Origin: Amphirosellinia nigrospora | Taxonomy: Eukaryota; Ascomycota; Sordariomycetes; Xylariales; Xylariaceae | Length of the DNA stretch: 64,000 nucleotides | NCBI GenBank assembly: GCA_004123355.1 | Contig: SCHM01000004.1 | Location: 372,001 to 436,000, forward strand | Direction: 5' to 3' | Shown: piece after piece, positions 1 to 12,591 of the stretch | How positions within the stretch are numbered: position 1 is the first letter of the stretch | How the letters are laid out: each line of letters begins with the position of its first letter | Notes under the pieces: model-generated | The model's database searches: none | What the model saw: the letters and a program-made list of their open reading frames with translations, nothing else | What the model was told of the DNA's origin: nothing | Translations under genes and position numbers: made by a program

Positions 1-800
1 GCATTTTGAGATCTTATTGTAACATTTTAGCGATACTTCTACTTGGTATTGGTGGCACCAACGATAAGTAAGGTAGGTAATCACAAAGTAACATTCACGA
101 AAGCTAGTCAAAGGACGAAAACGAAGGTATAATACACGGCAAATTGGGGGTAAAATATTCGGTGCGTGTAGCCCGTAGTAGGTAGGATGTATAATACCCT
201 AGTACGGCGTGGTGTTGTAGCCCGTACGAGTCCAGACTTGTATTGCCGTATAGCTCACGTTTTTGTGAACAACCATTGCCTTACTTAAGTAGTTGGTATC
301 GAGCTCTTTGGCTCATCTAGCGACGCCTTGGCTTGCTGAGATATTATAATTAAAACAAAAAGGGGGGGCGTGTGCACACATAAATATGCTCTCTCCTATG
401 TCAAATTAGACAGATTTCGTTTCATCATTTCTGATTTACCATGCTTACAAATGTTAATTAGCAAAGCAGTTTATCTCGCCTTGAGTTTCTTTCCACAATC
501 CGTCCTATGCCAGCAACACCTTGGAACGATGTGGCTGACTAGTTGTGGCGGTGCATCAGTCTTACCAGTTCGAGCCTCATGATTCCATCCCTCTACATCA
601 TCAATATCCACTTCGCCTTGAAACACTTCCCTCGACGGCACCGAGAACTTGGTTTGTTGCACTATAATTGAGATGCATTAGAAATCATCAAGGCAACTGA
701 CTAATCCAAGTCGCTGGATATTCAAGTCGATTTAGAACAAGAGAAACACAACACCTATTATAGCTAGTCTACTCACTTATGGCTTTCATCTGAGTACACT
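1..800. other. intergenic, no gene recognised
   Basis: AT-rich sequence upstream of the SDR pseudogene. Short open frames on both strands near 370-660 overlap each other and show no recognisable domain. I see no RNA gene here. Confidence 0.6.
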
Positions 801-808
801 TATAAAAG
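801..808 (+). promoter_or_regulatory. TATA box upstream of the SDR relic
   Basis: TATAAAAG lies about 120 bp upstream of the proposed ATG at 923, a normal spacing for a fungal TATA box. It suggests the SDR locus once had, or still has, a promoter. No experimental support. Confidence 0.45.
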
Positions 809-922
809 AATAGACAGATGCGTCTGGCATAGAGGGCCAAACAAAGCATAGCTCTCCGTTACACTCTACACACCCAACTTTAGTATTAATCTACCTTGTT
901 TTGTTCTATTTTTACTGAGGCA

Positions 923-1790
923 ATGTCTTCCGCAAAGATCATACTCGTCGTAGGCGCTGGTCCAGGACTGGGCAAAAGTATCGCATCACGATTCCGTGAA
1001 GGTGGTTACAAGGTTGCACTCGCAGCGCGAAGCCTCACCACTGGCCTTTCGCCGGACGGGACGCTGCAAATAAAGATTGACCTAGGGACCCGACATCTGT
1101 ACCACAGATGTTCGAGACGGTACGGCAATCATTGGGGTTCCGAACGTCGTTGTCTATAACGGTATGTGCATCCGTGCAGCTGTATCCGACGGACGAGCCC
1201 GGACTGACAAGCGGTTGAAGGTGCCAACCGGCTCCTAACTCCCCCAGAGGACCCATTCTCGGCATCCTGGGAAACAGTCACGGCATCCCGTACAGTCGGC
1301 TTTGACAGCGCGTACATCGCCGCTCAAGAGGCTCTGCGCGGTTTCAAAGAACTGCCCAGCGACACACCAAAGGCCTTCATATATACCGGAAACACTCTCA
1401 ACCAGATTGCGATACCGGGGTGATGCCATTTGCCTTTGGCAAGGTATCCGCGGCAATGATGATTGAATATGCCGCCAACGCGTACGGAAGAAGCGGGTTC
1501 AAGTAAGTTGGATCCGACGTGATAATCCCAAGACCTGTTTGAAGTCGTTGCTAATGTTCTACAGATTCTATTATGCGGATGAGCGCCTTGAAGACGGGCG
1601 ACCTGCCGGCCGAGAGGGCCTGGGCGGAGCGGCGCATGGAAATATGTATTGGGAGTTGGTACACGAAGCGGAGCAGTCTCAATGGCTTGTCACATTCACC
1701 AAAGAGGCAGGCAGAAAGGAATTTATCGGAGTAGACTTCGATGGCTATACTAGGGAGGACCACTTCCTAAACTTAAAGAAGCCTTTGTAG
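923..1790 (+). pseudogene. short-chain dehydrogenase/reductase (SDR), frame-broken
   Basis: The predicted protein starts MSSAKIILVVGAGPGLG, a Rossmann-fold N-terminus with the glycine-rich nucleotide-binding motif GAGPGLG at about residues 11-17. Further pieces fit the same family: IGVPNVVVYN (the SDR strand that normally carries NNAG) near 1130-1160, then a stretch from about 1215 to 1423 containing SASWETVTASRTVGFDSAYI and ending AFIYTGNTLNQIAIPG. Next comes PFAFGKVSAAMMIEYAANAYG. The final exon, starting FYYADERLEDGRPAG, follows a probable intron (about 1504-1563) and ends in a stop at 1788-1790. These blocks lie in different frames, with at least three breaks between about 1085 and 1425, so no single open frame covers the protein. 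The family acts as NAD(P)-dependent oxidoreductases; the substrate cannot be told. The breaks could be true decay or assembly indels. This gene is more damaged than its neighbours, so I favour decay. Confidence 0.7.
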
Positions 1791-3314
1791 TGGCCCCTTA
1801 GGTGAGATTCTCATGGCAAGTAATTAAGATGGTAGACTCCATAGTCAAATGCCCAAACTTCCAGTTCAGAGAGCTGCTAAACCAATCATTTTAAAGTTGG
1901 GTTTATTATTCCTGTCTACTCCAAGTACAGGGTGCTCGTTATGATGTAATAACTAAACATATAGCTCATAACTCATGACTAGTAATGATGTTTCTCAGTC
2001 ACACGTAATTACCATGTTAACGACTAGCCTTTCCCCCTATTTACTTGCCTCAAAACCGTACTCATTATCCTACAGCTTGCTATACCGCCATCGATTTTTT
2101 TCCTATTATGTGGCCCATTGGACATATAAGATGAATCTAAAATAAGATGGGTCTCTCTAAGAGACGGCCACTTGAACCAAATATATCCTTGCTAAGTTGA
2201 GGTTAAACTTGTTGTCATGTGTATAGGATTAATTCACCAACACCATTTACTGGCCTAATGTATCGATTACCCCAGGACTACAGACTCGTAAATCCCCTAC
2301 TTGAACAGCACGATGCAAAGCCTCTCGACTAGATAACTTGTTTAGAAAATAATACCCCCAAAGGGGCCTTTCCCCCATACGTCTATCGATGAGCATTTAA
2401 CAAAGTGTATGAGCTAATAGTTGATTAACGGCTTCCAAGTCAGACGTCTTCTCTAGCCCAACCTTGCCTCGGGCGAATCTCTATAGATGCCTCACACGTT
2501 CATTATATCATTTACTATGCAGAACGTGGCCGTTGTCGACTTGGGATGTTTGGCTACACAATAGGTATTATCCTATCGAGGCCTACAGCTTAGCCCTCTA
2601 TCTCGTTAATGCAGGGTTTCTATTTGCGCTTTATACGCATCCGCATTGTAACTAAAGTATAGCTTCCTCGGTATTACTATTAGTTCCAAGCAGTAGGTAT
2701 ATACTAACATCAACTTTTAACTGCCGTTACGATGAGCAAAACAGGAGAATTTAAGCTCTAACCGACACATTTTATTTCTCACTAGCCATGGCCCCGTGAT
2801 ACCAAGAAGTCAAATCAAGTCCGTCAAATACATCAACCACAAAAACGTAGAATTCACAGCGTCTTGACAGGGTGAAACTCATATTCTGACAACCCGACCA
2901 TCAAGGTCCATCATTCCAAACTGTTTTTGAAAGAAAGAAAGGGAAAAAAAAAAAAAAAACCTAATAATAAAAGAGAACGAATTACCAACCCTCACCAACT
3001 TCCCCTTTTCGCGCACTTCCAAATCTCCCACCGCATCGCTGCCACCTTACCTCATTTACCGTCCAACCCAACTCCCTCGGCACCAAGCCGATCTCACCCG
3101 CCCACCCACCACGCGACGCCGATGCCCGTGAACAACGCGAGCAGCTCGCGCCCGCCGCCGCCCCTCCTCCTCCTACCAAAACCGCCGAGCGATCATCACA
3201 TCCTCCAATTCCGCACCGAACCCAGCTGCCACGAATCAATAAAAAAATTGCCACTAGCACGCGATCCTCGAAAATCCATCATTCGATCCGGAAACGGCAC
3301 AACCCGGCAGGGGC

Positions 3315-3315
3315 C

Positions 3316-3359
<44 letters not shown>

Positions 3360-3371
3360 GGAGAGGGCGAA
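3315..3371. repeat. (AG)n microsatellite
   Basis: Nearly pure AG/GA dinucleotides with a few GG interruptions. It falls inside a proline/arginine-rich open frame that I consider non-coding. Confidence 0.9.
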
Positions 3372-4074
3372 GAGCGAGATTGCCTCGGCGGCGATCCCAC
3401 CCATCAGCCTCCTCCCTTACCTGAGCCCACACGATGGACGTCACGTTGAAAGCACACACCCGCGAGGTGCTTTCTCTCTAATATCGGGATCGGGGGGGTT
3501 GGGCGGGCACGAAGGGTCTTTCGGGGAGGAAGCACACTACGACTAAAAATTGTAATGATCCCAGCCGTCATGAGATGAGGGGTACTATACAATCAATCCC
3601 TTCCCCTCTGTCGCGCCACAGCCGTCACTCGGAGGTGGTATTCAAAACAGAGAGTCTTCATCTCCGCGATGGAGGGGGGGCCCCCTCCCCCTCATTTCGG
3701 CCCTGACCAGGTCTAGCCCCCGGGGGGGGATGGAGACAACATCGCACGAGTCTAGATATCTTAGTGTAGTCCCTGCGGTGGCACGTCGCACTGAGAGAGG
3801 ATGGTTTAATGAGCAATAAATAGTAATAATACTACTACTCCTACAAAAAAAAAAAAAAAGAGGGCAAATGATGATTACACTAGATATGTGGTTCATCACC
3901 AATCGGAACAGCCATGCGGAGGATGGGGTAATCAGCTGAGAAGCAGCTTAGCTATCTTGAAATCGAGCTGCATCATGTAAAATGACGATGTGAAGATAAA
4001 TTACTGAGATAGCGCAGGGCCCTTGTTCCCAAACGCATTACTTATGGAATTGGTTGCCAAGCTCTCCGAAGGGA

Positions 4075-4101
4075 GGATAGGATAGGATAGGATAGGATAG
4101 G
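4075..4101. repeat. (GGATA)5 microsatellite
   Basis: Five perfect GGATA units followed by GG, in the gene-free region. Confidence 0.95.
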
Positions 4102-4237
4102 TTTACCGACAATCACAACAAGTACTGAGAAAATTGTGGTGCTCGGCGCGTGACGAGACGATTCGGTTCTTTGAATGTCGCGTTAAACATTTACACCGCC
4201 GAGTGCTAGCAACGTAGCATCTGATTGGGTATAGCGC

Positions 4238-4258
4238 GGGGGGGGGGGGGGGGGGGGG
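4238..4258. repeat. 21-base poly-G run
   Basis: A continuous run of G. Its length is likely to be unreliable in any assembly. A run this long can form stacked G structures in single strands. Confidence 0.9.
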
Positions 4259-5301
4259 CGGAGAGGGAGGCGACGATGTCAACATGTCTCACGGTACCTA
4301 TGTAGAGGCGCCTATCTACCCGTACGTACCTATGTCATCCAGTTCTTGATCCGGGTCACAAGTCGCCTCACCCAGTTCCCGAGTGTAGGGGATTCGTGGG
4401 ACAGTGGTCCAGGAACAAGAAACAAGCGTGGTATTAAGCGCGAATGGTGTGAATGAGCTCCGGGGCGCCGAGATCGAATCAGATGGCAGAGACGGCATCT
4501 TCGACTCCTCATTCGCCCGGCAGAGCTTTCTGGCTTCTCGTGGCCCTGACTGGGATAAGCTAGTTGCGGTTTTAGGAAAGTGGTGGGACTCTCCTCATCG
4601 AGGCAATCAATCAATCATTTGGTCGCGTCTTCAAAGGTAGGTAACAATAGGAGCAGGGGAACGTCAAAAGATGGATGGAGGTCAGAGCCGAGGTGCAAGA
4701 TCTCTTCTTGAGGCTGAACGCTATCTAGATTGTCATGTATGTAGATGCCTACCTGTGTGTCTAGTTGGTTGGGTTGGTGGCTTGCGTCGAACATGGATTC
4801 GGACGTTTATCTCCATTGAAGGTAAACCTCGGCTTCTGATGGCATAAGCTGAGATCCAGGCGCCCAACTCGCCCGGCTAAGTCAATCAATAGTGCGATAA
4901 ATGAAGAAAGCTCGCTGATCATGACCGCACGACACAGAGTAAAGCGTGATGCTGTGGAAATTGGCGGTCACCAGCGAGGTTGAAGGCTGAGGAGCTACTG
5001 TTCGCGTTCCTCTGGATCGGTCGTCCAACCTAACGCGTTTCGTCATGTCTCCCCGACCAATTTGGAGAGAGTATTATTAAGTACATTTATCAATCGACGA
5101 TGATCGGTATACTAGATCAAGCTTCGTTATTATTGAGAGACTTACCTTGGTGGTCATCGGGCTTCATTTCAGGCGCTGCTGCGGCTTGTCTAGACGCTGA
5201 TTCGTGCCCGGATTGCTGACAAGTGTGGGCATCGATGCATCGCTCTGGTCGTTGGCCCTGGGCGTCAATGTCAATGGCTGGGACGAGAAGAACCCTACAC
5301 C

Positions 5302-5336
5302 CCCATGCCCATGCCCATGCCCATGCTATGCCATGC
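5302..5336. repeat. (CCCATG)n tandem repeat
   Basis: About four CCCATG units followed by degenerate copies (CTATGCCATGC). It encodes Pro-Cys or His-Ala repeats in the overlapping open frames, which shows that those frames are repeat artefacts. Confidence 0.85.
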
Positions 5337-7983
5337 TCGTGCCTCTCCACCATTCTCATGCAATGTCATTCATGGCTACCCACCCGCTCTCCACCGGCCG
5401 ACATGCGGGCAATTGGGGGGGGGGGGAGCACGACGTCCATAACAGGACCACGGCGGTTCTCGAAGTGGAATAATGAGAAGGAGGGCGGGATGGTCTGGGA
5501 CCACTCGCAGAACGCGGCGGCGCTGGAGGGGGGAGGGTCAAATGCTGGGCCATTCAGACAACGTCCCGAGACTGGAAATAGCCATTGTTCTAGTCATTGA
5601 GGCTCATCCCGTCCCATCTTAGATGCAGCAAACCGAAGCAGGCCGATTGGGTACGCTGCCACCATTAGTCGTATACTACGGTTGCAGTGCTATCTGCTAG
5701 GTAGGTAGGAGGTAAGCTGGTCGCCTCATGTTATGCTTGCTGCCTCGATTGGCGCTGCGCCGAAACGGCCACAAGAACGCCACCCTGCCCTAGGCGGACG
5801 GCTGCAGTGCGGTACTTAGTAATGGCAGGTGTGAACCGCCGTCTTCATAATGGGGAAATGGAGAGTGAGAGTGAGGAGAAAAGGGAAGCGAACATTGGAG
5901 ACGTCACCGAGAGTTCTGCCGGCCTTACAGTAGGTATAGTACCTACTACACGATCTACATGACAATAATGATGAATGATGTGGTTACACCGACTTTCTCT
6001 CTCGTCGCCCGTTACCACCTCCACCCCCCTTGGGTATATATGCTATATCCATCTATGAGCGAATACAGATAGAATGACTGAGCTGATGAGGTAGTTTTTG
6101 GAGTGCGGAGGTCCTTTGTCCTTGGCTCGGCCCTGGCTGATAGAATTGGCTCACCGCCGTTATGAGCACCGCACCTAACCTTAGGTAGCACGAATGCCCC
6201 ATCCTCTATGCCGTACCTACCTACCTTAGCTGTTGCCTATACCGTAACGGCTAATACCTACTACTGCTGTAGTGTACTGGCTTAGGTACCTCTATACTAT
6301 ACCGATGCTATGCTGTGCTGTGCTGTTGCCGACATGGACCGACCGACCGACGGATAGACAGGCAATGCGTATAGACAGACAATGGGCGACAGAACCTGTC
6401 TCGGGCCAAGTCCCTATTTCATCATGTCGCAGTCAGAATGTACGCTATACCCCTCCCCTCCCCTGTCATGGGGGAATTTCTACTAATAGGTTAGGTAGGT
6501 AGTGTGTGTAGAGTGTGCTGATAATAAGCCCGGCTTCGTCCTTGGGCTGACATGCCACTATATGCAATATGCAACAGCGCCAACTTCCAAGATTCCAAGG
6601 TTGTTGTTGGGTGCGCCCCCGTGGCGTGTTCGCCGAACCTCGACAGCCTCTTGGCGGCCTGACCCAGCCTCTTCTATTTCCCTCATCCATCCCGGTAATC
6701 ACTATCTGCCATGTACTGACTGCATTGTCTCGAATATTACCAGATGCGACCGTGATACCGTGGGCGATAGAGTATATGACAAATCTGAGGTAGAGTATAT
6801 ATAGTGGCTCTTACGACACCGTAGCATCATCTTGTAGGCGAATAAGTGTACCCGGAAGCGAAATGGCCTAATTTTAGGCCCGATCTATATGAAATCGGCA
6901 CTCGCGCACAAGAGCTTGGCGACGATGAGGCATGAAAGTATGAGAATCGGTGGGCGGCACATGGCATTGACTAACTACCTACCTATGTATAGACTACGGT
7001 GCTCATACGCGAGCGACATCAATGCCGTATCAACCTGGGAGGGTACGTATCGCAGAGTGTACTTCATCTTTTACGTCATTCAACTGATTGACTTGCAAAG
7101 CAATAAATACACCACGACGGCAGTGAGACTCGTGCAGCCCCGACGCCAACGCTGTGCAGGGGGTCATTCTGTACGGAAGTAACAACGTGCTATTTCGTGT
7201 GTCATATGTCTGTTTCCTCATCCGGTGACGGATTGCTAGTGAAGTATCTATTTCCATCCTGACGTAGGCACATTAACGGATTTTCGTGCCGTCCCCCTTT
7301 TTTCCAATTCGAACAGGTCTGTCGTTATCGCTTCATTTGAGTTATGGTTCTTGACCCGGCCAATTTTGCAGCTCAACGCCCTCTCGCTCACATAGACACA
7401 CGGTTGACCAGATCCTGGTAGCCGGGCCTCTGCGTGGACATCTGTAAAGAGAAAGAAGAAAAAAAAACATACTTCCCATCCGCCTCAACATAGTAGACAT
7501 GAATTGAACAAGTTTTTAAGAGTAAAGTACTTCAACACTGGCAAGTGTAGTTGGGTATCCTTCCATCGTCGCGTTTCATCCATGCAATCTTGCTCCTGAC
7601 CAACCAGCCCGCAGAGCTTCCACACCATGCAACCAAAATTAAAGAGTATGTAGAGAGGCGAGGCATATCGCGTGGGCGATGGTGAAAACGTTTAGGAAAA
7701 AATGGAGAGCGAACGTCCCGGCGCCTGCCGACATGTCGTTTGAAACCCCACAGGAAACACCCGGACCCCTATACGAGAGAAAAGGCCGACTCGCGTCGGC
7801 TGGTTCCTTTCAAAAACAGTATAAAAAACCACGCTCCGTTGTCTCCTCGTTACACCCTTCCATGATTCCCATCGCCCCGAGAAGAGCCAGATACGAGATG
7901 GTATAGGCAGTATGAATCAAACATGTCGTAACGTCGTGATAACTGACAAAAGTAAATATTGACGTGGCGCGAGGCCAGATGCA

Positions 7984-8916
7984 CTAGCTGTCATCCTCGG
8001 CATCGTCGTCATCGTCATCCTCGGGACTTTCTGTAGTAGTCTTCGCCTTCTTGTTAGGTGCTGTTGAATTGGCTTCCGACTTCCTCTTAGAGCCAGTTTT
8101 GGCGCCAGTAGTTTCTCCAACAGCACTATCTTTGTCATCGCCTGTAGCCTTGTTGCGCTCGATCTCAGCTACTTCGTCTGCAGTGAGGAAACGACCACCA
8201 GGACCCCTGGGCCGCCGCATAGCATGATTATGACGGGACTCGTGCAAGTAAGGTTTGCGACCTTTGCTTGTTAAACGCAAAGCCTCCTCTAAGCGTTGGC
8301 GTGCAACTCGTCTCTTTAAAATCCGATGGAACTGTTTCGCATTGACATAAAGTGGAGATTCCTCAACACCGGCTGCCATCTCCGGAGATTGTGGCTGTTG
8401 CATCGTCTGGCCAGGAGGCATGGGAGGAGCGACGGTTGCGCGAGGGCCCGCGTGATTCATCATAGGCGCATTGGGAACACCTGGGCTCGGAACTTGGCTC
8501 ATGCGCCGTCCAGAAAGTGGGTTGACGCTGTTCATTTGCTGCGGCGAACGGGGATCCCGAGCTTCCTTCTTTGTGCCTGAAGTCATCCTTGGAGAGCTTT
8601 GCGTGAGGCTGGGGTCGGACGTCATGTAATTCGAATATCCCGTTCCGCCGGCTGCAGCAGCGGTCGCGGCCATCGCCGCGGCCTGGATGCCGTAGTGCAT
8701 GCTCTGTTGAGGCACGCCGTACTGTGTTTGATACATATTGTGGCCTTGTCCAGCTGCCGAGGTCTGATGTTGTGAGGGTAAAATGGGTGAAGTCTGAACA
8801 CCGTGCTGGTGTATGCTATGGCTCGTGGGAGATGTGATGTTGTTTCCAGCACCCGAGCTCGTGTAACCAGAATGCGCCGTCTGTGGTGGTTGCTGGTATT
8901 GCGCGTAGTCCATCAT
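7984..8916 (-). CDS. hapB: HapB / NF-YA (HAP2) subunit of the CCAAT-binding complex
   Basis: Intact 310-residue protein with no intron or frame break. Residues 1-180 are rich in Gln, Ser, Pro, Met and Ala (activation-type low complexity). The CBF-B/NF-YA core spans about residues 187-247: [18 protein letters not shown] is the helix that contacts the HAP3/HAP5 histone-fold pair, and [20 protein letters not shown] is the part that reads CCAAT DNA. The tail is lysine-rich ([13 protein letters not shown], a likely nuclear signal) and ends in a long Asp/Glu run. HapB joins HapC and HapE in the nucleus and binds CCAAT boxes of many promoters, including respiratory, iron and metabolic genes. The start [12 protein letters not shown] is the first Met of the frame and fits filamentous-fungal homologues. 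The gene is isolated, with several kilobases of gene-free DNA on both sides. CCAAT boxes upstream suggest self-regulation. Confidence 0.96.
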   Translation of the reverse strand: MMDYAQYQQPPQTAHSGYTSSGAGNNITSPTSHSIHQHGVQTSPILPSQHQTSAAGQGHNMYQTQYGVPQQSMHYGIQAAAMAATAAAAGGTGYSNYMTSDPSLTQSSPRMTSGTKKEARDPRSPQQMNSVNPLSGRRMSQVPSPGVPNAPMMNHAGPRATVAPPMPPGQTMQQPQSPEMAAGVEESPLYVNAKQFHRILKRRVARQRLEEALRLTSKGRKPYLHESRHNHAMRRPRGPGGRFLTADEVAEIERNKATGDDKDSAVGETTGAKTGSKRKSEANSTAPNKKAKTTTESPEDDDDDDAEDDS

Positions 8917-9194
8917 TATTGGCGATAGATAATGCGAACTGACTGCAAGAAATTCGTGGTATCCCTGCTTCTTTTGAGCTTGTGATAGCTCTATAAGTGT
9001 AAGCTTCCAATTCGGTTGTTGATGTGCTTATGGCCTGTAGATTTTGTGTCTATCTCTCAAGGCCTCGTAGTTCACGTCGTTAGGTCGTTCTGCGCCTGAA
9101 GATAAAAGGTGGGATAGTTGCCTGGTGTAGGGCACACGCGTTGGAGGGTCTTTCGTCACTTGGGTAGCCGCGATGAGGTAGGCTTGGATGTGAC

Positions 9195-9206
9195 CCAATC
9201 TATTGG
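9195..9206. promoter_or_regulatory. inverted CCAAT pair upstream of hapB
   Basis: CCAAT at 9195-9199 is followed three bases later by ATTGG at 9202-9206, about 280 bp upstream of the hapB start. Further CCAAT words occur at 9394-9398 and, inverted, at 9807-9811. These are candidate binding sites for the complex that HapB itself belongs to. Short words like these occur by chance, so occupancy is inference. Confidence 0.4.
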
Positions 9207-11624
9207 ATATGCGCGGATGCGCTGGCAATGAGTGATGTGGTAGGTGCACGCAGGTGGCCGGCCTTTACGGCATATGCAAGTTGAATGGCTTTGCGGGGCG
9301 GGCCTCTTTGTGCCTCAGATCCTCAGGCTTAAAAGAAACAGGACGTCCACGTGAGTGTTCGCCGATGTGCAAGGCTACTCGAACAATTCAGTCCCAATGG
9401 CGAGTAGGTCTGGCGAAACGGCTCTCGAGAGCTTGATTCCTAGAGCGTCTCTCAACGGCTATTTGATTGTGGGGATCTGTCCAACCAGAAGCATTAGAGA
9501 CGCTGTGTTAAGTATATAGGGAACTTCGGGTAATGCAAGAGGGCGGGGGGTGAGCAACAGTGCTGGTTCTTTCGTGCTGGGCCACTACTTGATGCGCTGG
9601 CATGCATGACGGAATATGCACGAGCTAGGCCCACCCTGTCGACCAGCTCAGCGCGACTGGAGGTCCAACATCTGGACCGGCCGTCGCGCAAGGCGAAGTA
9701 GACCCTGCCTGACAAATGGGGCCTGACGGCTAGGGCAAGAATCGGGCTGCAAAGAAAACTGGAGAAGATGTATGCTTTGGGACATTTCGAGGCTTCGATG
9801 TGGGTGATTGGCTAGGGAATACATGGCATACGTTTCTCCCACAGGTTGGACAACACATGGATGGGCTCATTTGGGAGAGATGATGGAGCACTTGGCCACA
9901 CCCAAAACTATGAGGGTGTGGGTGAGAAAAAGGGACAAGGAAAGAAAAGGGAAAGGCCCGATGCGAGTTACGCAAGAACGGGTGGATGGCGCGCCAGGTG
10001 GAGGAGTTTGCGACTTGAAAGAGGTACGTCCAATCGTCACATTGCCTTAGTGGGCAAGACAACGAGTTGGCATCAACTCTGGTGGTGTGTGAATGTATCG
10101 TTGCAGGCAAGCAGATGGGGAAACGCAAGTGGTGGTAGATCGACTAGCGTCAAAGAAGGTAGGGAAAAGTGCATACCTTTTCTCAAGCAAGATCCCGAGT
10201 GCTTGGATTCACCCTGTGGGTTGCCAAACTGGTGGATGTCTAGGCCGTCCTAAGATAACAACGTTAGCAGGGCCGCAGGGAAGCGGGACATAGGCGACTA
10301 TGATTGATTATAATAGTAGCAGGACGATAGGGAGGAAACCAGATCAGCGTTAGACAGTCCCTATGCTCATTTCACTTGACATGGCAAACGGCAGTAGGTA
10401 CCTTGCAGTCGCATCTTGAGCAGGACATAGTCAAACCGCACAGGTAGCACAGCACTTGCGGGCAGGCCGTGACTACACATGCAAGATAGAGAGACAATGA
10501 TATGAACACATGTACTGAGGTAGGTGGATAAGAGCAGTTGGTACCGATGAGCCGGGGGTGGTGTGGTGGCTCTCGGAAGGGGAGGGGGTAGTCTGCGTAG
10601 GGCGGGTTGAATGCGTTCACCCACTTACTGCAGTGCTGGTCGCAGGTTTGAGGGGTCTAAAACGAGAGACGATCACCGACGAATATAAAGGTAACGAGGT
10701 CCTGACTGATCGAGCACCGACAAACTTGAAACGCAAATGCAAATCCGCAGACAGTCTTAATCACCTGATGAGCAATGGCCAATGGCAACTGTGAACATAG
10801 CTCTGCTGGCAGTGATAGGCTTCTCAGACCTCGTCGCAAAGAGGGTCAATAATAACTGACGAGCGTAGAAGAGCTTGTTGATTTGTCGGGGAGGAAGGGG
10901 TGGTGCCGGGTCTCTTTTAGGACCCTGCCGTTTTGTCTTTGCGCTGAGTCGCTGACTGGCTAGAGCTGATCAAGAGCAACCCTAGGTCGCGGGTATCGCA
11001 TATGATGAAAGAGATATGGGGTAGGCTAACGATAATGATAAAAAAAAGGGCTAATACAAAAGAAGGAAGCGTCTGCTTTCTGGCACTTTATTGAAAATAG
11101 GTCATAAAGAGATTGAAAGGAATCATAGACGAGTGTAAAACACACAACAATGAAGGATTTGGTGGCTTACCTATTAATTGGAGGAGTGTAATACCTATTG
11201 ATATACCTAGGTAGGTATAGGTATATATGGGTATAGGCGTAGCCGGGTACCTAGTTAATTGTATGCGAGACCAAAGTGCCTGACTGGGTTTGGGCTATAG
11301 GGCTGTGAGTTGTCGCAGGCTCGCGTCGCAGTATGGCTGTGGTTCCTGTTTTGGCCTGGCTTCACGCGCGGTTGACAGACAGGTGCTTGTGCAGCCGAAA
11401 ATCTTGTGCAACCTCTTTCTCACAATCTGATTCTGCAAGTAGACTGCGAAAAAGAAACGTTATCCTTGGGATTATAACGAGCTAGTTGTCTGCTTCTGTT
11501 AAATCAGATTAGAGAGAAGATATGATTTGAGTACGATACGCGTGTGCGACGGAGAGGCGGCGATTGGCGTAATGGCGCGTGCCCAAAACGCCGTGACAGC
11601 GTCCGTGCTGGGGTACAATAAAAC

Positions 11625-11643
11625 AATAATAATAATAATAATA
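11625..11643. repeat. (AAT)n microsatellite
   Basis: About six tandem AAT/ATA units in gene-free DNA. Confidence 0.85.
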
Positions 11644-12535
11644 AGGTATGAATATGGCAATAAGCATACATACGTGACGTCGTGCTGGGCTCTGACGAGT
11701 TTCCGACCAAGAGACAGTCCAATTGACGGATTGGAACAAGCTACCGTGAATGGCTGGCTCTGATTTGGCGAGGCGAGGGTGTTTAAGTTTCAGGAATAGG
11801 CGAATAGACGAATAGAAGAATCGCTGGGGCAAAGCTCGTCTTGTGTTGGAGGAAGGAGAGAAACTCGCAACTGATTCGATGGAATTTCGCAAGTGGTGGA
11901 CCAAGCCGAGTGAGGGCAGATTGATTGGTGAAAAATTGGCAGAAGCGAGTGAACTTTGAGAGAAAAGGCAATGAGGGGCCTGGGGCTTTAATGGGGGGCG
12001 CCCTTTGGACTAATCAGCTGTCCTGCTGAAATCCTGTAGGTGGGGCGCATGGACAGATCTGCATGATGTACTATGGGTACGTACCCTAGGTACTATTGCA
12101 CGCCACCGTTAATGGAAAAGCTACACCGTTGATCCTTGCAGCCCGGGCCATTGTACCTAGCCATACCAGCGGTCATAGGTACCTTGCTTCCATCATCCAG
12201 TACCCACTCGTCACTCTCCAGGGCAAGTATACAAGCTCTGTCCAGGGCCAGGATTTTGGCCACCGATACCCAAGCGCCGCCAACGCATCGCTTCTGAACC
12301 CGTCACATCACCGCCTGTCCGACTGCAACGCACGAGAAAAGAGTCAGTCTCAATGCGATCGCGGTGCCCTTCCGCATTACCTACTGAAGTCGACCTCCCC
12401 ACTTCTCACTTCTCTCTTCTCTCACTTCTCAATGTTGTTGCCTGCCTAGCTGTCTAATCTAGCTGCGTCTATGCCAGGTAGCGTAGCCCGGCATACTGGG
12501 ACCTCTCGCAACCAAGCCGGCTAGTCGGTTAGCCT

Positions 12536-12591
12536 GTTTGTGTGTACGTGTGTGCGTGTGTGCGTGTGCGTGTTGTGCGCATGTGTGTACA
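12536..12591. repeat. GT-rich imperfect repeat
   Basis: Alternating GTGTGTGC/GTGTGTAC units, a purine-pyrimidine alternating tract. It explains the His/Thr-rich open frame on the other strand. Confidence 0.8.

Larger units (their letters stand above)
1800..7980. other. about 6.2 kb gene-poor intergenic region
   Basis: No conserved protein recognised on either strand. The longest open frames (2927-3424, 5204-5600, 6502-6804) are low-complexity or overlap frames on the opposite strand. The stretch holds several simple repeats (listed separately), many GGTAGGTA-type words, and mixed AT-rich and GC-rich blocks. The right end, about 7300-7980, is probably the 3' UTR and flank of hapB. Confidence 0.6.

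Noticed and set aside
2927-3424. 165-residue open frame as a gene
   Set aside because: It starts in a poly-A run, is Pro/Ser/Arg low complexity and ends in the (AG)n repeat; frames on the opposite strand are equally long.
5204-5600. Overlapping plus-strand frames as coding
   Set aside because: Both are driven by the CCCATG repeat and lack any domain.
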